This document shows positions 54,727-63,602 of a stretch of 64,000 nucleotides of DNA, one piece after another; the first letter of the stretch is position 1; every line of letters begins with the position of its first letter. Where the stretch lies: assembly GCF_900182725.1 (NCBI RefSeq), contig NZ_FXTO01000012.1, positions 1 to 64,000 on the forward strand, given 5' to 3'. The DNA comes from Thalassovita litoralis. GTDB lineage: Bacteria; Pseudomonadota; Alphaproteobacteria; Rhodobacterales; Rhodobacteraceae. The notes under the pieces are model-generated. The model was not told where the DNA came from, did not search any database, and saw only the letters and a list, made by a program, of their open reading frames with translations. The position numbers and the translations under genes were made by a program.

Positions 54727-56382
54727 GTGGCCAAGATCATCGACTTTCAGACGGACCCCTCTGAATACCGCCACTGGCGGGTGGACTATAATGGCGATGT
54801 CGCCAATCTGATCATGGATGTGGATGAAAATGGCGGCCTGTTTGATGGCTACCAGTTGAAGCTGAATTCCTATGATCTGGGTGTCGATATCGAGCTGGCC
54901 GACATTGTGCAGCGGATGCGGTTTGAACACCCCGAGGTGAAAGTCGTGGTCATGCAATCCGGCAAGGACAAGGTGTTCTGTGCCGGGGCGAATATCCGTA
55001 TGCTGGGTGGGGCCGAACATGCGCATAAGGTGAATTTTTGTAAATTCACCAATGAAACCCGCAATACGTTCGAGGCAGCGGAAAAGGATTCAGGCCAGAA
55101 ATATGTGGCTGCGGTCAAAGGGGCCTGCGCCGGGGGCGGATACGAGCTGGCGCTGGCGTGTAATCACATCATCCTGACCGACGACAGCAACAGTGCCGTG
55201 GCCCTGCCCGAGGTGCCGCTGCTGGCCGTTCTGCCCGGTACTGGCGGTCTGACCCGCGTCACGGACAAGCGGAAAGTGCGCCGCGATCTAGCTGATGTGT
55301 TCTGCGCGATGGAAGAAGGCGTGCGCGGTAAGCGGGCGCAGGACTGGAATTTGGTGGACGAAGTCGTGCCGAATTCAAAGTTTGACGCCACGGTGGCCGA
55401 ACGGGCCAAGGAATTCGCTGCCGCCACCCCATCGAAAGCCGCAAAGGGGATCACGCTGAACGCATTGAAGCGCGATATTGCGGAAGACGCCGTTCACTAT
55501 TCGCTGGTCGAGGTCGCGCTGGACCGCGCGGGGCGCAAGGTGACGATTACGCTGAATGGCCCGGATGGGGATGTTCCGGCGTCGGTTGATGATCTGGTGG
55601 CGCAAGGCGATCAATCCTATCTGCTGCGTCTGGCGCGGGAACTGGATGATGCGATCCTGCACCTGCGCAACAATGAAAAGGATCTGGGCCTGTGGGTCAT
55701 TCGCACGCAGGGCGATGCCGAAGCTGTGCTGGCGCACGAGGCGCTGCTGTTGGCGAACAAGGATCACTGGCTGGCCAATGAAATCCTGCAATATTGGAAG
55801 CGGGTGCTGAAGCGGGTGGATGTGACCTCGCGGTCCTTGGTGGCGCTGGTCGAACATGGGTCGTGTTTCGCGGGCGTTCTGGCCGAACTGCTGTGGGCCG
55901 TGGACCGCACCTATATGATGGAAGACGAATTCGAGGGTGATAACCGCCCGATGGCGCAGATCACCCTGTCCGAGGCGAATTTCGGCACCTACCCGATGGG
56001 CAATGATTTGACCCGTCTGGAAACCCGGTTTCTGGGTGCGCCCGAACAGGTGACGGATCTGAAATCCCATATCGGTGAGCAGATCGAGGCCGAGCGGGCT
56101 GAGGACCTGGGGCTTGTGACCTATATTCTGGATGACATCGACTGGGACGATGAAATCCGCATCTTCATGGAAGAACGCGCCAGCTTTAGCCCTGATGCAA
56201 TGACCGGGATGGAGGCAAACCTGCGCTTTGCCGGGCCGGAAACGATGGAAACCCGCATCTTTGGCCGCCTGACGGCATGGCAGAACTGGATTTTCCAGCG
56301 CCCGAATGCGGTGGGGCCGGATGGGGCCTTGCAGCGCTACGGCACCGGGGTGCGCGGCGATTACAACATGCAGCGCGTTTAA
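54727..56382 (+). CDS. boxC: Benzoyl-CoA-dihydrodiol lyase (2,3-epoxybenzoyl-CoA dihydrolase)
   Basis: A 551-residue crotonase-superfamily protein that opens the ring of 2,3-epoxybenzoyl-CoA with two water molecules, giving dehydroadipyl-CoA semialdehyde and formate. It opens FQTDPSEYRHWRVDYNGDVANL. The crotonase oxyanion hole is in FCAGANIRMLGG and VKGACAGGGYELALACN. The C-terminal half (from ARELDDAILHLRNNEKDLGLWV) is the second domain unique to BoxC. The start codon is GTG, chosen because GAGGAG precedes it. Candidate BoxR sites lie upstream. Confidence 0.95.
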   Translation: MAKIIDFQTDPSEYRHWRVDYNGDVANLIMDVDENGGLFDGYQLKLNSYDLGVDIELADIVQRMRFEHPEVKVVVMQSGKDKVFCAGANIRMLGGAEHAHKVNFCKFTNETRNTFEAAEKDSGQKYVAAVKGACAGGGYELALACNHIILTDDSNSAVALPEVPLLAVLPGTGGLTRVTDKRKVRRDLADVFCAMEEGVRGKRAQDWNLVDEVVPNSKFDATVAERAKEFAAATPSKAAKGITLNALKRDIAEDAVHYSLVEVALDRAGRKVTITLNGPDGDVPASVDDLVAQGDQSYLLRLARELDDAILHLRNNEKDLGLWVIRTQGDAEAVLAHEALLLANKDHWLANEILQYWKRVLKRVDVTSRSLVALVEHGSCFAGVLAELLWAVDRTYMMEDEFEGDNRPMAQITLSEANFGTYPMGNDLTRLETRFLGAPEQVTDLKSHIGEQIEAERAEDLGLVTYILDDIDWDDEIRIFMEERASFSPDAMTGMEANLRFAGPETMETRIFGRLTAWQNWIFQRPNAVGPDGALQRYGTGVRGDYNMQRV

Positions 56383-56397
56383 GATTGAAAATCATCG

Positions 56398-56417
56398 GGT
56401 GCGCAATCTTACGCACC
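56398..56417. other. Hairpin between boxC and boxB
   Basis: GGTGCG and CGCACC form a 6-bp stem with an 8-nt loop, ending 17 bp before the boxB start. It may tune relative expression or mRNA stability of the two genes. Confidence 0.35.
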
Positions 56418-56434
56418 ACCCAAGGGAGAGAGAA

Positions 56435-57886
56435 ATGCTTGATCTGATTAATGTCAGCTATGACACCCAAATCCCCAATAATGTGGGCCTGTCGTCGGAT
56501 AAACGCGTGTTGAAGGCGCTGGAAAAATGGCACCCCGGCTATATCAACTGGTGGTCTGACCTGATCCCCGATAATTTCCAGCAATCGTTGGTTTACCTGC
56601 GCACTGCCGTTTCGGTGGACCCAAAGGGCTGGGCGAAATTCGACTATGTGAAAATGCCGGAATACCGCTGGGGCATCCTGTTGGCCCCGCAGGTCGAAGA
56701 CCGTCGTATTCCCTGCGGTGAACATGCCGGTCAACCCGCCTGGCAGGAAGTCCCCGGTGAATACCGCAACCTGCTGAAGCGCCTGATCGTTATTCAGGGC
56801 GATACCGAGCCTGCCTCGGTCGAGCAGCAGCGTTTTCTGGGGCTGACCGCCCCATCGCTGTATGACATGCGCAACCTGTTTCAGGTGAATGTCGAAGAAG
56901 GCCGCCACCTGTGGGCGATGGTCTATCTGCTGCAAAAATATTTCGGCAAGGATGGCCGCGAAGAAGCGGATGATCTGCTGCGCCGGTCCTCGGGGTCCGA
57001 AGAAGCGCCGCGGATGCTGGGTGCCTTTAACGAAGAAACGCCGGATTGGCTGTCCTTCTTCATGTTCACCTATTTCACCGACCGCGATGGCAAGATGCAG
57101 TTGGAATCGCTGGCGCAATCGGGTTTCGATCCGCTGTCGCGCACCTGCCGCTTTATGCTGACCGAAGAAGCGCACCATATGTTCGTTGGGGAAACCGGGG
57201 TGGGCCGTACCATCCAGCGCACCTGCGAAGTGATGAATGCGCATGGGATCACCGACCCTTATGACATCAACAAAATCCGCGATTTGGGTGTCATCGACCT
57301 GCCGACGATTCAGAAAAAGCTGAACCTGCACTATACCCTGTCGCTGGACTTGTTCGGGCAGGAGGTGTCGACCAACGCCGCCAACGCGTTCAACGCAGGG
57401 ATCAAGGGCCGTTACATGGAAAGCCGGATCGACGACGATCACAAGCTGACCAACGACACCTATACGGTTTGGGATTTGGAAGACGGCAAAGTGGTGCAAA
57501 AACAGGTTCCCGCCCTGACCGCCATCAACATGCGCCTGCGTGATGACTATACCCGTGACGCCGCTGGCGGGGTGGGGCGCTGGAACAAGATCATCGAAAA
57601 AGCCGGGATCGAGTTTGAAATGAAGCTGCCGCATGAATCCTTCCACCGTCAGATTGGTGTGTTTGCGGGGCATAATTTCGATCCCGACGGCAACCCGCTG
57701 TCCGGGGCAGACTATGACGCCAAGGTGAATGATTGGCTGCCCACCCATGCCGATGGTGATTTCATCCAATCGCTGATGAAGCCGGTTTACGAACCCGGCC
57801 AATACGCAAGCTGGATCAGCCCGCCCAAGGTTGGCATCGACAATAAGCCGGGCGATTTTGAATACGTCAAACTGCACATGGCGTAA
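56435..57886 (+). CDS. boxB: Benzoyl-CoA 2,3-epoxidase, oxygenase subunit
   Basis: A 483-residue diiron monooxygenase that, with the reductase BoxA, epoxidises benzoyl-CoA at the 2,3 position. The iron ligands of the four-helix core are seen in GDTEPASVEQQRFLG, FQVNVEEGRHLWAMVYLLQ (ExxH) and MLTEEAHHMFVGETG (EExxH). The length equals Azoarcus BoxB. The ATG at 56435 follows GGGAGAGAG. It is separated from boxA by the 54-residue four-cysteine gene. Confidence 0.96.
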   Translation: MLDLINVSYDTQIPNNVGLSSDKRVLKALEKWHPGYINWWSDLIPDNFQQSLVYLRTAVSVDPKGWAKFDYVKMPEYRWGILLAPQVEDRRIPCGEHAGQPAWQEVPGEYRNLLKRLIVIQGDTEPASVEQQRFLGLTAPSLYDMRNLFQVNVEEGRHLWAMVYLLQKYFGKDGREEADDLLRRSSGSEEAPRMLGAFNEETPDWLSFFMFTYFTDRDGKMQLESLAQSGFDPLSRTCRFMLTEEAHHMFVGETGVGRTIQRTCEVMNAHGITDPYDINKIRDLGVIDLPTIQKKLNLHYTLSLDLFGQEVSTNAANAFNAGIKGRYMESRIDDDHKLTNDTYTVWDLEDGKVVQKQVPALTAINMRLRDDYTRDAAGGVGRWNKIIEKAGIEFEMKLPHESFHRQIGVFAGHNFDPDGNPLSGADYDAKVNDWLPTHADGDFIQSLMKPVYEPGQYASWISPPKVGIDNKPGDFEYVKLHMA

Positions 57887-57948
57887 TTGCGATGTGGCCG
57901 GGGCGTGTCCCCGGCCCGTCCCACCCCGATCCGAATACGGAGGATAAG

Positions 57949-58113
57949 ATGGATATCGAACGTCAGATCGCCAATGCCCCGCGTACCGCCGCTGTGGGGG
58001 TCGCTGTGACCGAACTGGGCGGAACTTGTGTGGGGTGCAACAATTGCCGGGGCCTGTGTCAGGCACTGATCGAGGTCATGACCTTTCCCGATGCAATCCT
58101 GAACCGCTCGTAA
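57949..58113 (+). CDS. 54-residue four-cysteine protein between boxB and boxA
   Basis: The frame MDIERQIANAPRTAAVGV, then VTELGGTCVGCNNCRGLCQ, then ALIEVMTFPDAILNRS is preceded by a strong ribosome binding site (GGAGGATAAG). The cysteines form CxxCxxCxxxC, the same spacing as the 4Fe-4S motif in the neighbouring BoxA (CIRCYTCEMTC), though the Pro that usually follows is replaced by Gln. A single cluster or zinc site could be bound. The codon use is chromosome-like. Position in the middle of the epoxidase genes suggests a role in assembling, tuning or feeding electrons to the enzyme. No known family is recognised. Confidence 0.75.
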   Translation: MDIERQIANAPRTAAVGVAVTELGGTCVGCNNCRGLCQALIEVMTFPDAILNRS

Positions 58114-58177
58114 TTTTATCATCCGGGCTACGCAGCCGCGCCACCGGCCAGCCACGCAATTCCGAAGGTAAACCACT

Positions 58178-59365
58178 ATGAATAAGCCGATCAAACAACA
58201 TCTGATCGACCCGGAAATCTGCATCCGGTGCTATACCTGCGAAATGACCTGCCCGATCGAGGCCATCGTGCATGACGATAACAACGTCGTGGTGGATGCC
58301 GATAAGTGCGATTACTGCATGGCCTGCATCCCGGTTTGCCCGACCGGGTCCATTGATGAATGGCGCGTGGTGGCTGACCCCTATTCTGTTGAGGAACAGT
58401 TCGGCTGGGAAGAATTGCCCGAACAGCAGGACATCACCCAAAGCGAAGCCGCAGGCGGGATGGAAGCGCTGGATGATGCAATGGCTGCGCTGCTGGCCGA
58501 GGCCCACGCCGGGGCAGGGGGCAAGGCGGTTGCGCCTGCGTCTGCGTCAAAGCCGACGGTGAATATGTACAACCTGTCCCACCCGGTCGAGGCGACAGTG
58601 CAGGGGAATTATCGTCTGACGGGCGACGGGGCGGATACCGATGTGCGCCATGTCATCCTAAGCTTTCAGGATAAATTCCCGGTACTGGAGGGGCAAAGCA
58701 TCGGTATTTTGCCGCCGGGGCAGGATGACAAAGGCAATCCGTATTTGCCACGCCTGTATTCGGTGTCCAGCCCACGCGATGGGGAACGCCCGAATTTTGG
58801 CAACGTGTCCCTGACTGTGAAGCGTGAACAGCACGGGATTTGCTCCAATTACGTTTGCGATCTGAAGCCGGGGGATAAGGTGCGCGTGACCGGCCCGTTT
58901 GGGGCGACTTTCCTGATGCCCGACGATCCGCAGGCGCGGCTGCTGATGGTGTGTACGGGCACCGGATCGGCGCCGATGCGGGCGTTTACCATGCGCCGCC
59001 AGCGCAGCGTGGGGAATAAATCCGGCGGGATGACCATGTTTTTCGGGGCGCGGTCGCCTGATACGTTGCCGTATTTCGGACCGCTGAAAAAAGTGCCCGA
59101 GGCATTGCTGAAAACGCATATGGTATTCAGCCGCCTGCCGGATCAGCCAAAGGAATATGTGCAGGATCGTATTCTGGCAGAAGAGGACGCCGTGGCCGAA
59201 ATGTTGGGCGATCCCAATACCTATATCTATATCTGTGGCCTTCGCGGGATGGAGGAAGGCGTGGAAAAAGCCTTTACTAATATTGCGGAAAGCATCGGGG
59301 TTCAGTGGGTTGCCCTTCGGGATGCGATGCGCGAAGAAGGGCGATACCACGTCGAAACCTATTGA
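58178..59365 (+). CDS. boxA: Benzoyl-CoA 2,3-epoxidase, reductase subunit
   Basis: A 395-residue NADPH reductase of BoxB. The N-terminal ferredoxin domain has two 4Fe-4S motifs, CIRCYTCEMTCP and CDYCMACIPVCP. After an acidic and Ala-rich linker (about 85-130) comes a ferredoxin-NADP reductase domain with PRLYSVSSPR (FAD), GICSNYVCDLKPGD, VCTGTGSAPMRAF (NADPH) and the C-terminal tail REEGRYHVETY. Domain order equals Azoarcus BoxA. It follows boxB and the small four-cysteine gene. Confidence 0.96.
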   Translation: MNKPIKQHLIDPEICIRCYTCEMTCPIEAIVHDDNNVVVDADKCDYCMACIPVCPTGSIDEWRVVADPYSVEEQFGWEELPEQQDITQSEAAGGMEALDDAMAALLAEAHAGAGGKAVAPASASKPTVNMYNLSHPVEATVQGNYRLTGDGADTDVRHVILSFQDKFPVLEGQSIGILPPGQDDKGNPYLPRLYSVSSPRDGERPNFGNVSLTVKREQHGICSNYVCDLKPGDKVRVTGPFGATFLMPDDPQARLLMVCTGTGSAPMRAFTMRRQRSVGNKSGGMTMFFGARSPDTLPYFGPLKKVPEALLKTHMVFSRLPDQPKEYVQDRILAEEDAVAEMLGDPNTYIYICGLRGMEEGVEKAFTNIAESIGVQWVALRDAMREEGRYHVETY

Positions 59366-59487
59366 GATGACGAACCGATGTCTCGCTGCCCATACCGATA
59401 GGGCTTTGACGGCGGAATGACGAAGCGTCCGAGGGTTTGAAGCGTTGCGTATTTCGTTGTACAGCGCCAGAAAATCACGCTAACATG

Positions 59488-59531
59488 TGAAATATAATGC
59501 ACATGTAAAGGGATTTGTGCGCTATTCCGCA
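59488..59531. promoter_or_regulatory. Probable BoxR operators upstream of boxR
   Basis: TGAAATATAATGCA (59488-59501) and TGCGCTATTCCGCA (59518-59531) follow the TGCA-N6-TGCA pattern with centres 30 bp apart, about three turns. The second is extended to TGTGCG/CGCACA. Their place just before the boxR start suggests autoregulation. Confidence 0.55.
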
Positions 59532-59555
59532 CAGAAAAGGGCGCAGAGAAGGGTA

Positions 59556-60473
59556 ATGGGTGAAATCACGAACTTTCGGGGTGAAACGACACCCAGCGGC
59601 TCTCGCTCTATGGGAGAAGATGAGGTTCGTGCGCTGATTACCCGTGTCGGGGAGCGGGTCCGCAAAGCCAGAGAACGCAAAGGAATTCCGCGCCGGGTGT
59701 TGTCGGAAATTTCGGGTGTGTCGCCGCGCTATCTGGCGCAGCTAGAGGCAGGCGAGGGGAACATTTCCATCGGATTGTTGCAGCGGGTGGCGATTGCGCT
59801 GGATCATCGGATCGAATGGCTGATGACCGAAGAAGACCCGTGGTCGTCCGAGGCGCTGCATGTTGCGGAACTGTACCGTTCGGCCAATACAGCGACGCGC
59901 CAGCAGGTTATGAACCTGCTGCGTCCCGAAAGCAGTCAAGAAATGCGCGCGCAGCGGATTTGTTTGATCGGGCTGCGTGGGGCGGGAAAATCCACCTTGG
60001 GGCAGCGCGCGGGGGATGTGTTGAATATTCCCTTTGTTGAACTGAACCGCGAAATCGAAGAACAGTCCGGTATGCCCGTGAACGAGGTCATGGCGCTATA
60101 TGGGCAAGAAGGGTATCGCAAGCTGGAGGCGCAGGCCGTCAGCCGGGTGATTCAGACCCATGACACGATGATCCTCGCGGTTGCCGGGGGCATCGTCGCC
60201 GCACCGGATACCTATACGACGCTGTTGAACCGCTTTCATACGATCTGGGTAAAGGCGGCCCCGACCGAGCATATGGAACGTGTCCGGGCGCAAGGCGATA
60301 CCCGCCCGATGGCGGGGAACCCCGAGGCGATGCAGGAATTGAAATCCATCCTGACCAGCCGCGAAGCGCTGTATGAAAAGGCTTTGGCCCGTCTGGATAC
60401 CACCGGCAAAACCTTGGATGTGTCGCTTAGGGAATTGCTGGCGCTGATCGCGGACCACAAGTTTCTGGGGTAG
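59556..60473 (+). CDS. boxR: BoxR/BzdR-type regulator (HTH plus shikimate kinase-like domain)
   Basis: A 305-residue repressor. The N-terminal XRE helix-turn-helix (about 30-90) includes VGERVRKARERKGIPRRVL and SGVSPRYLAQLEAGEGNISI. The C-terminal shikimate kinase-like domain has Walker A LIGLRGAGKSTLG (139-149) and the FVELNREIEEQSGM segment. In BzdR and BoxR this domain senses benzoyl-CoA and relieves repression. The ATG at 59556 was chosen because GAGAAGG precedes it and because an upstream in-frame start would put the operators inside the gene. Confidence 0.93.
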   Translation: MGEITNFRGETTPSGSRSMGEDEVRALITRVGERVRKARERKGIPRRVLSEISGVSPRYLAQLEAGEGNISIGLLQRVAIALDHRIEWLMTEEDPWSSEALHVAELYRSANTATRQQVMNLLRPESSQEMRAQRICLIGLRGAGKSTLGQRAGDVLNIPFVELNREIEEQSGMPVNEVMALYGQEGYRKLEAQAVSRVIQTHDTMILAVAGGIVAAPDTYTTLLNRFHTIWVKAAPTEHMERVRAQGDTRPMAGNPEAMQELKSILTSREALYEKALARLDTTGKTLDVSLRELLALIADHKFLG

Positions 60474-60478
60474 GTGGA

Positions 60479-61738
60479 ATGCGGATTCCGCTGCTGTCTG
60501 AATTGACCCCATCGGCGCGGGCGGCGGGATTGGCGCATCAGGAGCACGTACTGACCCCTGAAAATCTGCCCTGTGATGTGGCGCGGGCCACAGTGATCGG
60601 GGGCGCGGCAACGGGGTTGGGTCTGGCCCTGTCGCTTGTTTCCAAGGGGATTTCCGTTCTTTTCCTAGAGGACGATGCCAGCAGTCTGGAACGTGCGCAG
60701 GACTATTTGCGGCGGGGATTGGGGGGCGACCCTACGGGGTTGTTGCGATTTTCCATTGACCCGGCAGAGGCGTCCGAAAGCGATCTGATATTGGACCGGA
60801 GTTCGGAGCCGATCCCTCGTAAGCTGGCCCTGTTGCAACAACTGACACATTATGTTGCGTCGGATACCCCGATTTTGCCCAATCTGGCCGGGGCGGATTT
60901 GTCGGCGGTGGCCTGTGCCTTGCCTGCCCCGGAAAGAGTGCTGGGCGTCCAGATATTTACGCCCGCGCAGCAGACGCGGATTGTTGAACTGGCCCCGCAT
61001 TCCGGGACGGCGCCGGGGATCACGAAGCAGGTGTTCGGGCTGGTTTCGCGGCTGGGGAAAGTGCCTGTCATGGCCCCCGCATCGGGCTTTGTCAGCGAGC
61101 GGCTGAACCTGCGCCTGCTAGAGGCAGCGGATACCCTGCTGATGGATGGCACAACACCGTGGGAGATCGACGAGGCGTTGGAGGATTTCGGCTATGCTAT
61201 GGGGATTTACGAGGCGCAGGATTTGATCGGCACGGACGTGGCCTATGGGGTGCGGCAACGTCGTCCGCGCGATCCGGCGCGGCGCTATATTCCCATCGCG
61301 GACCGCGCGGTCGAGGAAGGGCGGCTGGGCAAGAAAGCCAGTGTCGGGTGGTATCGCTATCCCGGTGGCGGCGGCAAAGTGATTGATCCGCTGGTCGAAG
61401 ATCTGTGCCGCGAAGAAGCATGGTTTGCCGGAATATCGCGGCGGGAATTCCCACCCGAGGAGATCCGCAAAAGGCTGTTGCTTTCCCAGATCAACGAGGC
61501 GGCGTGGGCCTTGTCCCGCGGGGTTTCCGCGGATGATCTGGATCGGATCAGCACACAAGCACTGGGTTTGCCGCCGCAGACGGGGGGGATTGTATTTTGG
61601 GCGGATCAGATGAATGCGCGTGAAATCGCTGCGGCATTGACGGCGCTACAGACCGAAGACCCGCTGGTTTGGGGCGTGGCCCCGCCATTGGTGCAGGCGG
61701 CGCAAACCGGGGAACGGCTGCGCGATCTGGCCGGATGA
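60479..61738 (+). CDS. 3-hydroxyacyl-CoA dehydrogenase
   Basis: A 419-residue stand-alone dehydrogenase. The NAD-binding fold is TVIGGAATGLGLALSL (GxAxxG in place of the usual GxGxMG). APASGFVSERLNLRL is the substrate-domain motif, and the C-terminal LGKKASVGWYRYPGGGG repeats the GWYxY pattern of FadB/FadJ. After BoxC the pathway needs beta-oxidation of dehydroadipyl-CoA, so a 3-hydroxyadipyl-CoA dehydrogenase role is likely. It starts 5 bp after boxR. Confidence 0.85.
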   Translation: MRIPLLSELTPSARAAGLAHQEHVLTPENLPCDVARATVIGGAATGLGLALSLVSKGISVLFLEDDASSLERAQDYLRRGLGGDPTGLLRFSIDPAEASESDLILDRSSEPIPRKLALLQQLTHYVASDTPILPNLAGADLSAVACALPAPERVLGVQIFTPAQQTRIVELAPHSGTAPGITKQVFGLVSRLGKVPVMAPASGFVSERLNLRLLEAADTLLMDGTTPWEIDEALEDFGYAMGIYEAQDLIGTDVAYGVRQRRPRDPARRYIPIADRAVEEGRLGKKASVGWYRYPGGGGKVIDPLVEDLCREEAWFAGISRREFPPEEIRKRLLLSQINEAAWALSRGVSADDLDRISTQALGLPPQTGGIVFWADQMNAREIAAALTALQTEDPLVWGVAPPLVQAAQTGERLRDLAG

Positions 61739-61758
61739 CGGGGGGGCGTGATCTGGGA

Positions 61759-62322
61759 TCAGTTCCCGAAATTGCCCATCGCGGCAAAATCCATTTGTTC
61801 CAGCGCGGCCATCATCGTGTCCTGAGACGATCCGGTGATTTTCACCAGCACCCGGTTGGCGACAAGGCCGGTGATTTCGCTGTCTTGTACCATGAATTTC
61901 TGGCGGCCGATCCGTTCGACCTTGACCCCCATCATGGCGGCGTTGTTGATCATCCCCGCGATAGAGGCGATCATCGGGTTATCGGCCATCAGCGTGATGG
62001 TATAGCTGTCCGATCCATCCTGTTTGTCATAATTGGCTTCCGCGCCGACGCCGCCACCCATCATGGCCAGCCCGGCCCCCATATCCGAATTGATGGTGCG
62101 GGCCCAGCCATCGGGGGCATCGGGCAGATAAGCCCCCAGCGCATCGGTTTTCAGGGCCAGCAGTTTGTTGCGGGCAAATTCCAGTTCTTCGATCGCATAT
62201 TGAATGTCACCTTCGGCATAGGCGGCCTTGGCCGAATCCAGCGCGTCCGTAATTTCATCTGCCAGTGCGGGCAGGGGCAACAGCAGGGACAAGGCGGTTA
62301 GGGCAGAAAGCAGACGGGGCAT
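61759..62322 (-). CDS. Secreted protein of unknown function
   Basis: A 187-residue protein. The signal peptide MPRLLSALTALSLLLPLPALA ends in ALA before DEITDAL. The mature part has a helical start (TDALDSAKAAYAEGDIQYAIEELEFARNKL, tetratricopeptide-like) followed by a mixed region with a Gly/Met-rich stretch (GAGLAMMGGGVGA) and SDSYTITLMADNPM. No known family. The start at 62322 was chosen for the signal peptide. It is divergent from the coiled-coil gene, so the two may share a control region. Confidence 0.65.
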   Translation of the reverse strand: MPRLLSALTALSLLLPLPALADEITDALDSAKAAYAEGDIQYAIEELEFARNKLLALKTDALGAYLPDAPDGWARTINSDMGAGLAMMGGGVGAEANYDKQDGSDSYTITLMADNPMIASIAGMINNAAMMGVKVERIGRQKFMVQDSEITGLVANRVLVKITGSSQDTMMAALEQMDFAAMGNFGN

Positions 62323-62525
62323 TGGAAAATCCTGTTGGGTATAAATCTGACCAGAGGGTGCCAGCGATGACCAGGCCGGGCAAGTCAGGGTTTCATGACC
62401 TGTGTTCGCTCTTTCTTTTGTGGCTGGCATTTGCGAAAGTTTGGGCAATTGCATGAGTTGGGGGGATGTAAACATGTTTTACATTTCCCATATGGATACT
62501 ATGAGTTTCATTCAGGGAGAGTGTG

Positions 62526-63602
62526 ATGGCCAATTTCGAAGCGCAGGTGTTGGAGTCGCAAAAGCAGGTGGCCGAAGCGCAGGCCAAGATCGCGGAATTG
62601 ACCGGGCGGATCGAAACAGCGCGCAGCAAGATGAAAACCGGCGATGACGTGTCCATCGACATTGAAAATGCCACGCTGGACGATGTTCACGCCCATACCG
62701 AGGTGATGAACGCCAATATCGCCGAACTGATCATGGGGCTGGACGATGTGACCGCTGCGTTTTCCAAGGATTTCGACCAGATGCGGACGAAAACCGGCTG
62801 GGAATCCTTTGTCGGGATTTTCAGCAAGGGCAAATCGGATTCGCTGCGGCAGGAACGGATGCGCACGGCGAATATTGACGATAAGTTGCAGGATCTGATT
62901 TCCAAATCCGACGTGATTACCAAGCTGCTGGAAAGCCAGCTTGCCACGCTGAACGATCAAAAGGCCAAGGTGGAAACCAACCTGACCGAAACGCTGGATG
63001 ACCGCGAATTTACGGTGCAGGAATTGGAAGGCGTGCGGGCCGAAATTCTGGCGATGGACCCGAAGATCATTGCGCTGGAAAACAAGATTTCCGTCACGCA
63101 GGACGCGGCAGAGCGTACCAAGCTGGAAACCGAACTGGCCGATCTGAACAAGGCGTATAACGCGCTGGTGCAGGACGAGCAGGTGAAGCTGGCCAAGTCG
63201 CAGACGCTGGAACGCTATATCGAGAAGGGCAAAACCTGGGTCGACAGTTTGCAAAATCAGGCGGCAACGCAAATGGTGCTGATCAACAAATTGCAGACAG
63301 ACACCAAGCAACGGGTGGTCTTGTATGACGCGCTGACCAAATCGCTGAAGACGGCACAGCAGCAGGACATCGCCCACCGGATCAACGAAATCGGGGTGCA
63401 GACCGACAAGGAAGCGCAGGCTGCAATGGCCGCAATCGGAACGGCCACCAATCAGCGCATGGCCGATATGATGGAAAAACACGAGGAACATATGGTGTTC
63501 GCCCGCGAGGTGCTGGAAGCCAAAGCCAAGGCCGACGAACGCTTTGCCCGCCGGTTCCAGGCGATTGTCGAAAAGCACGACAAGAACCTGTATGGTCAGT
63601 AA
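62526..63602 (+). CDS. Long coiled-coil protein
   Basis: A 358-residue cytosolic protein that is almost all alpha helix. Heptad-like stretches run from 4 to 40 (EAQVLESQKQVAEAQAKIAEL), 115-220 (LESQLATLNDQKAKVETNL, LETELADLNKAYNALV) and 290-355. There is no membrane segment, Walker motif or zinc motif. Its overall style recalls the helical proteins that accompany TelA-like toxic-anion resistance genes, but this is only an impression. GGGAGAG precedes the ATG. The next gene starts at the next base after its stop. Confidence 0.7.
   Translation: MANFEAQVLESQKQVAEAQAKIAELTGRIETARSKMKTGDDVSIDIENATLDDVHAHTEVMNANIAELIMGLDDVTAAFSKDFDQMRTKTGWESFVGIFSKGKSDSLRQERMRTANIDDKLQDLISKSDVITKLLESQLATLNDQKAKVETNLTETLDDREFTVQELEGVRAEILAMDPKIIALENKISVTQDAAERTKLETELADLNKAYNALVQDEQVKLAKSQTLERYIEKGKTWVDSLQNQAATQMVLINKLQTDTKQRVVLYDALTKSLKTAQQQDIAHRINEIGVQTDKEAQAAMAAIGTATNQRMADMMEKHEEHMVFAREVLEAKAKADERFARRFQAIVEKHDKNLYGQ

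Noticed and set aside
56186-58066. 626-codon open frame on the minus strand opposite boxB
   Set aside because: Antisense shadow of boxB with typical shadow composition and no motif.
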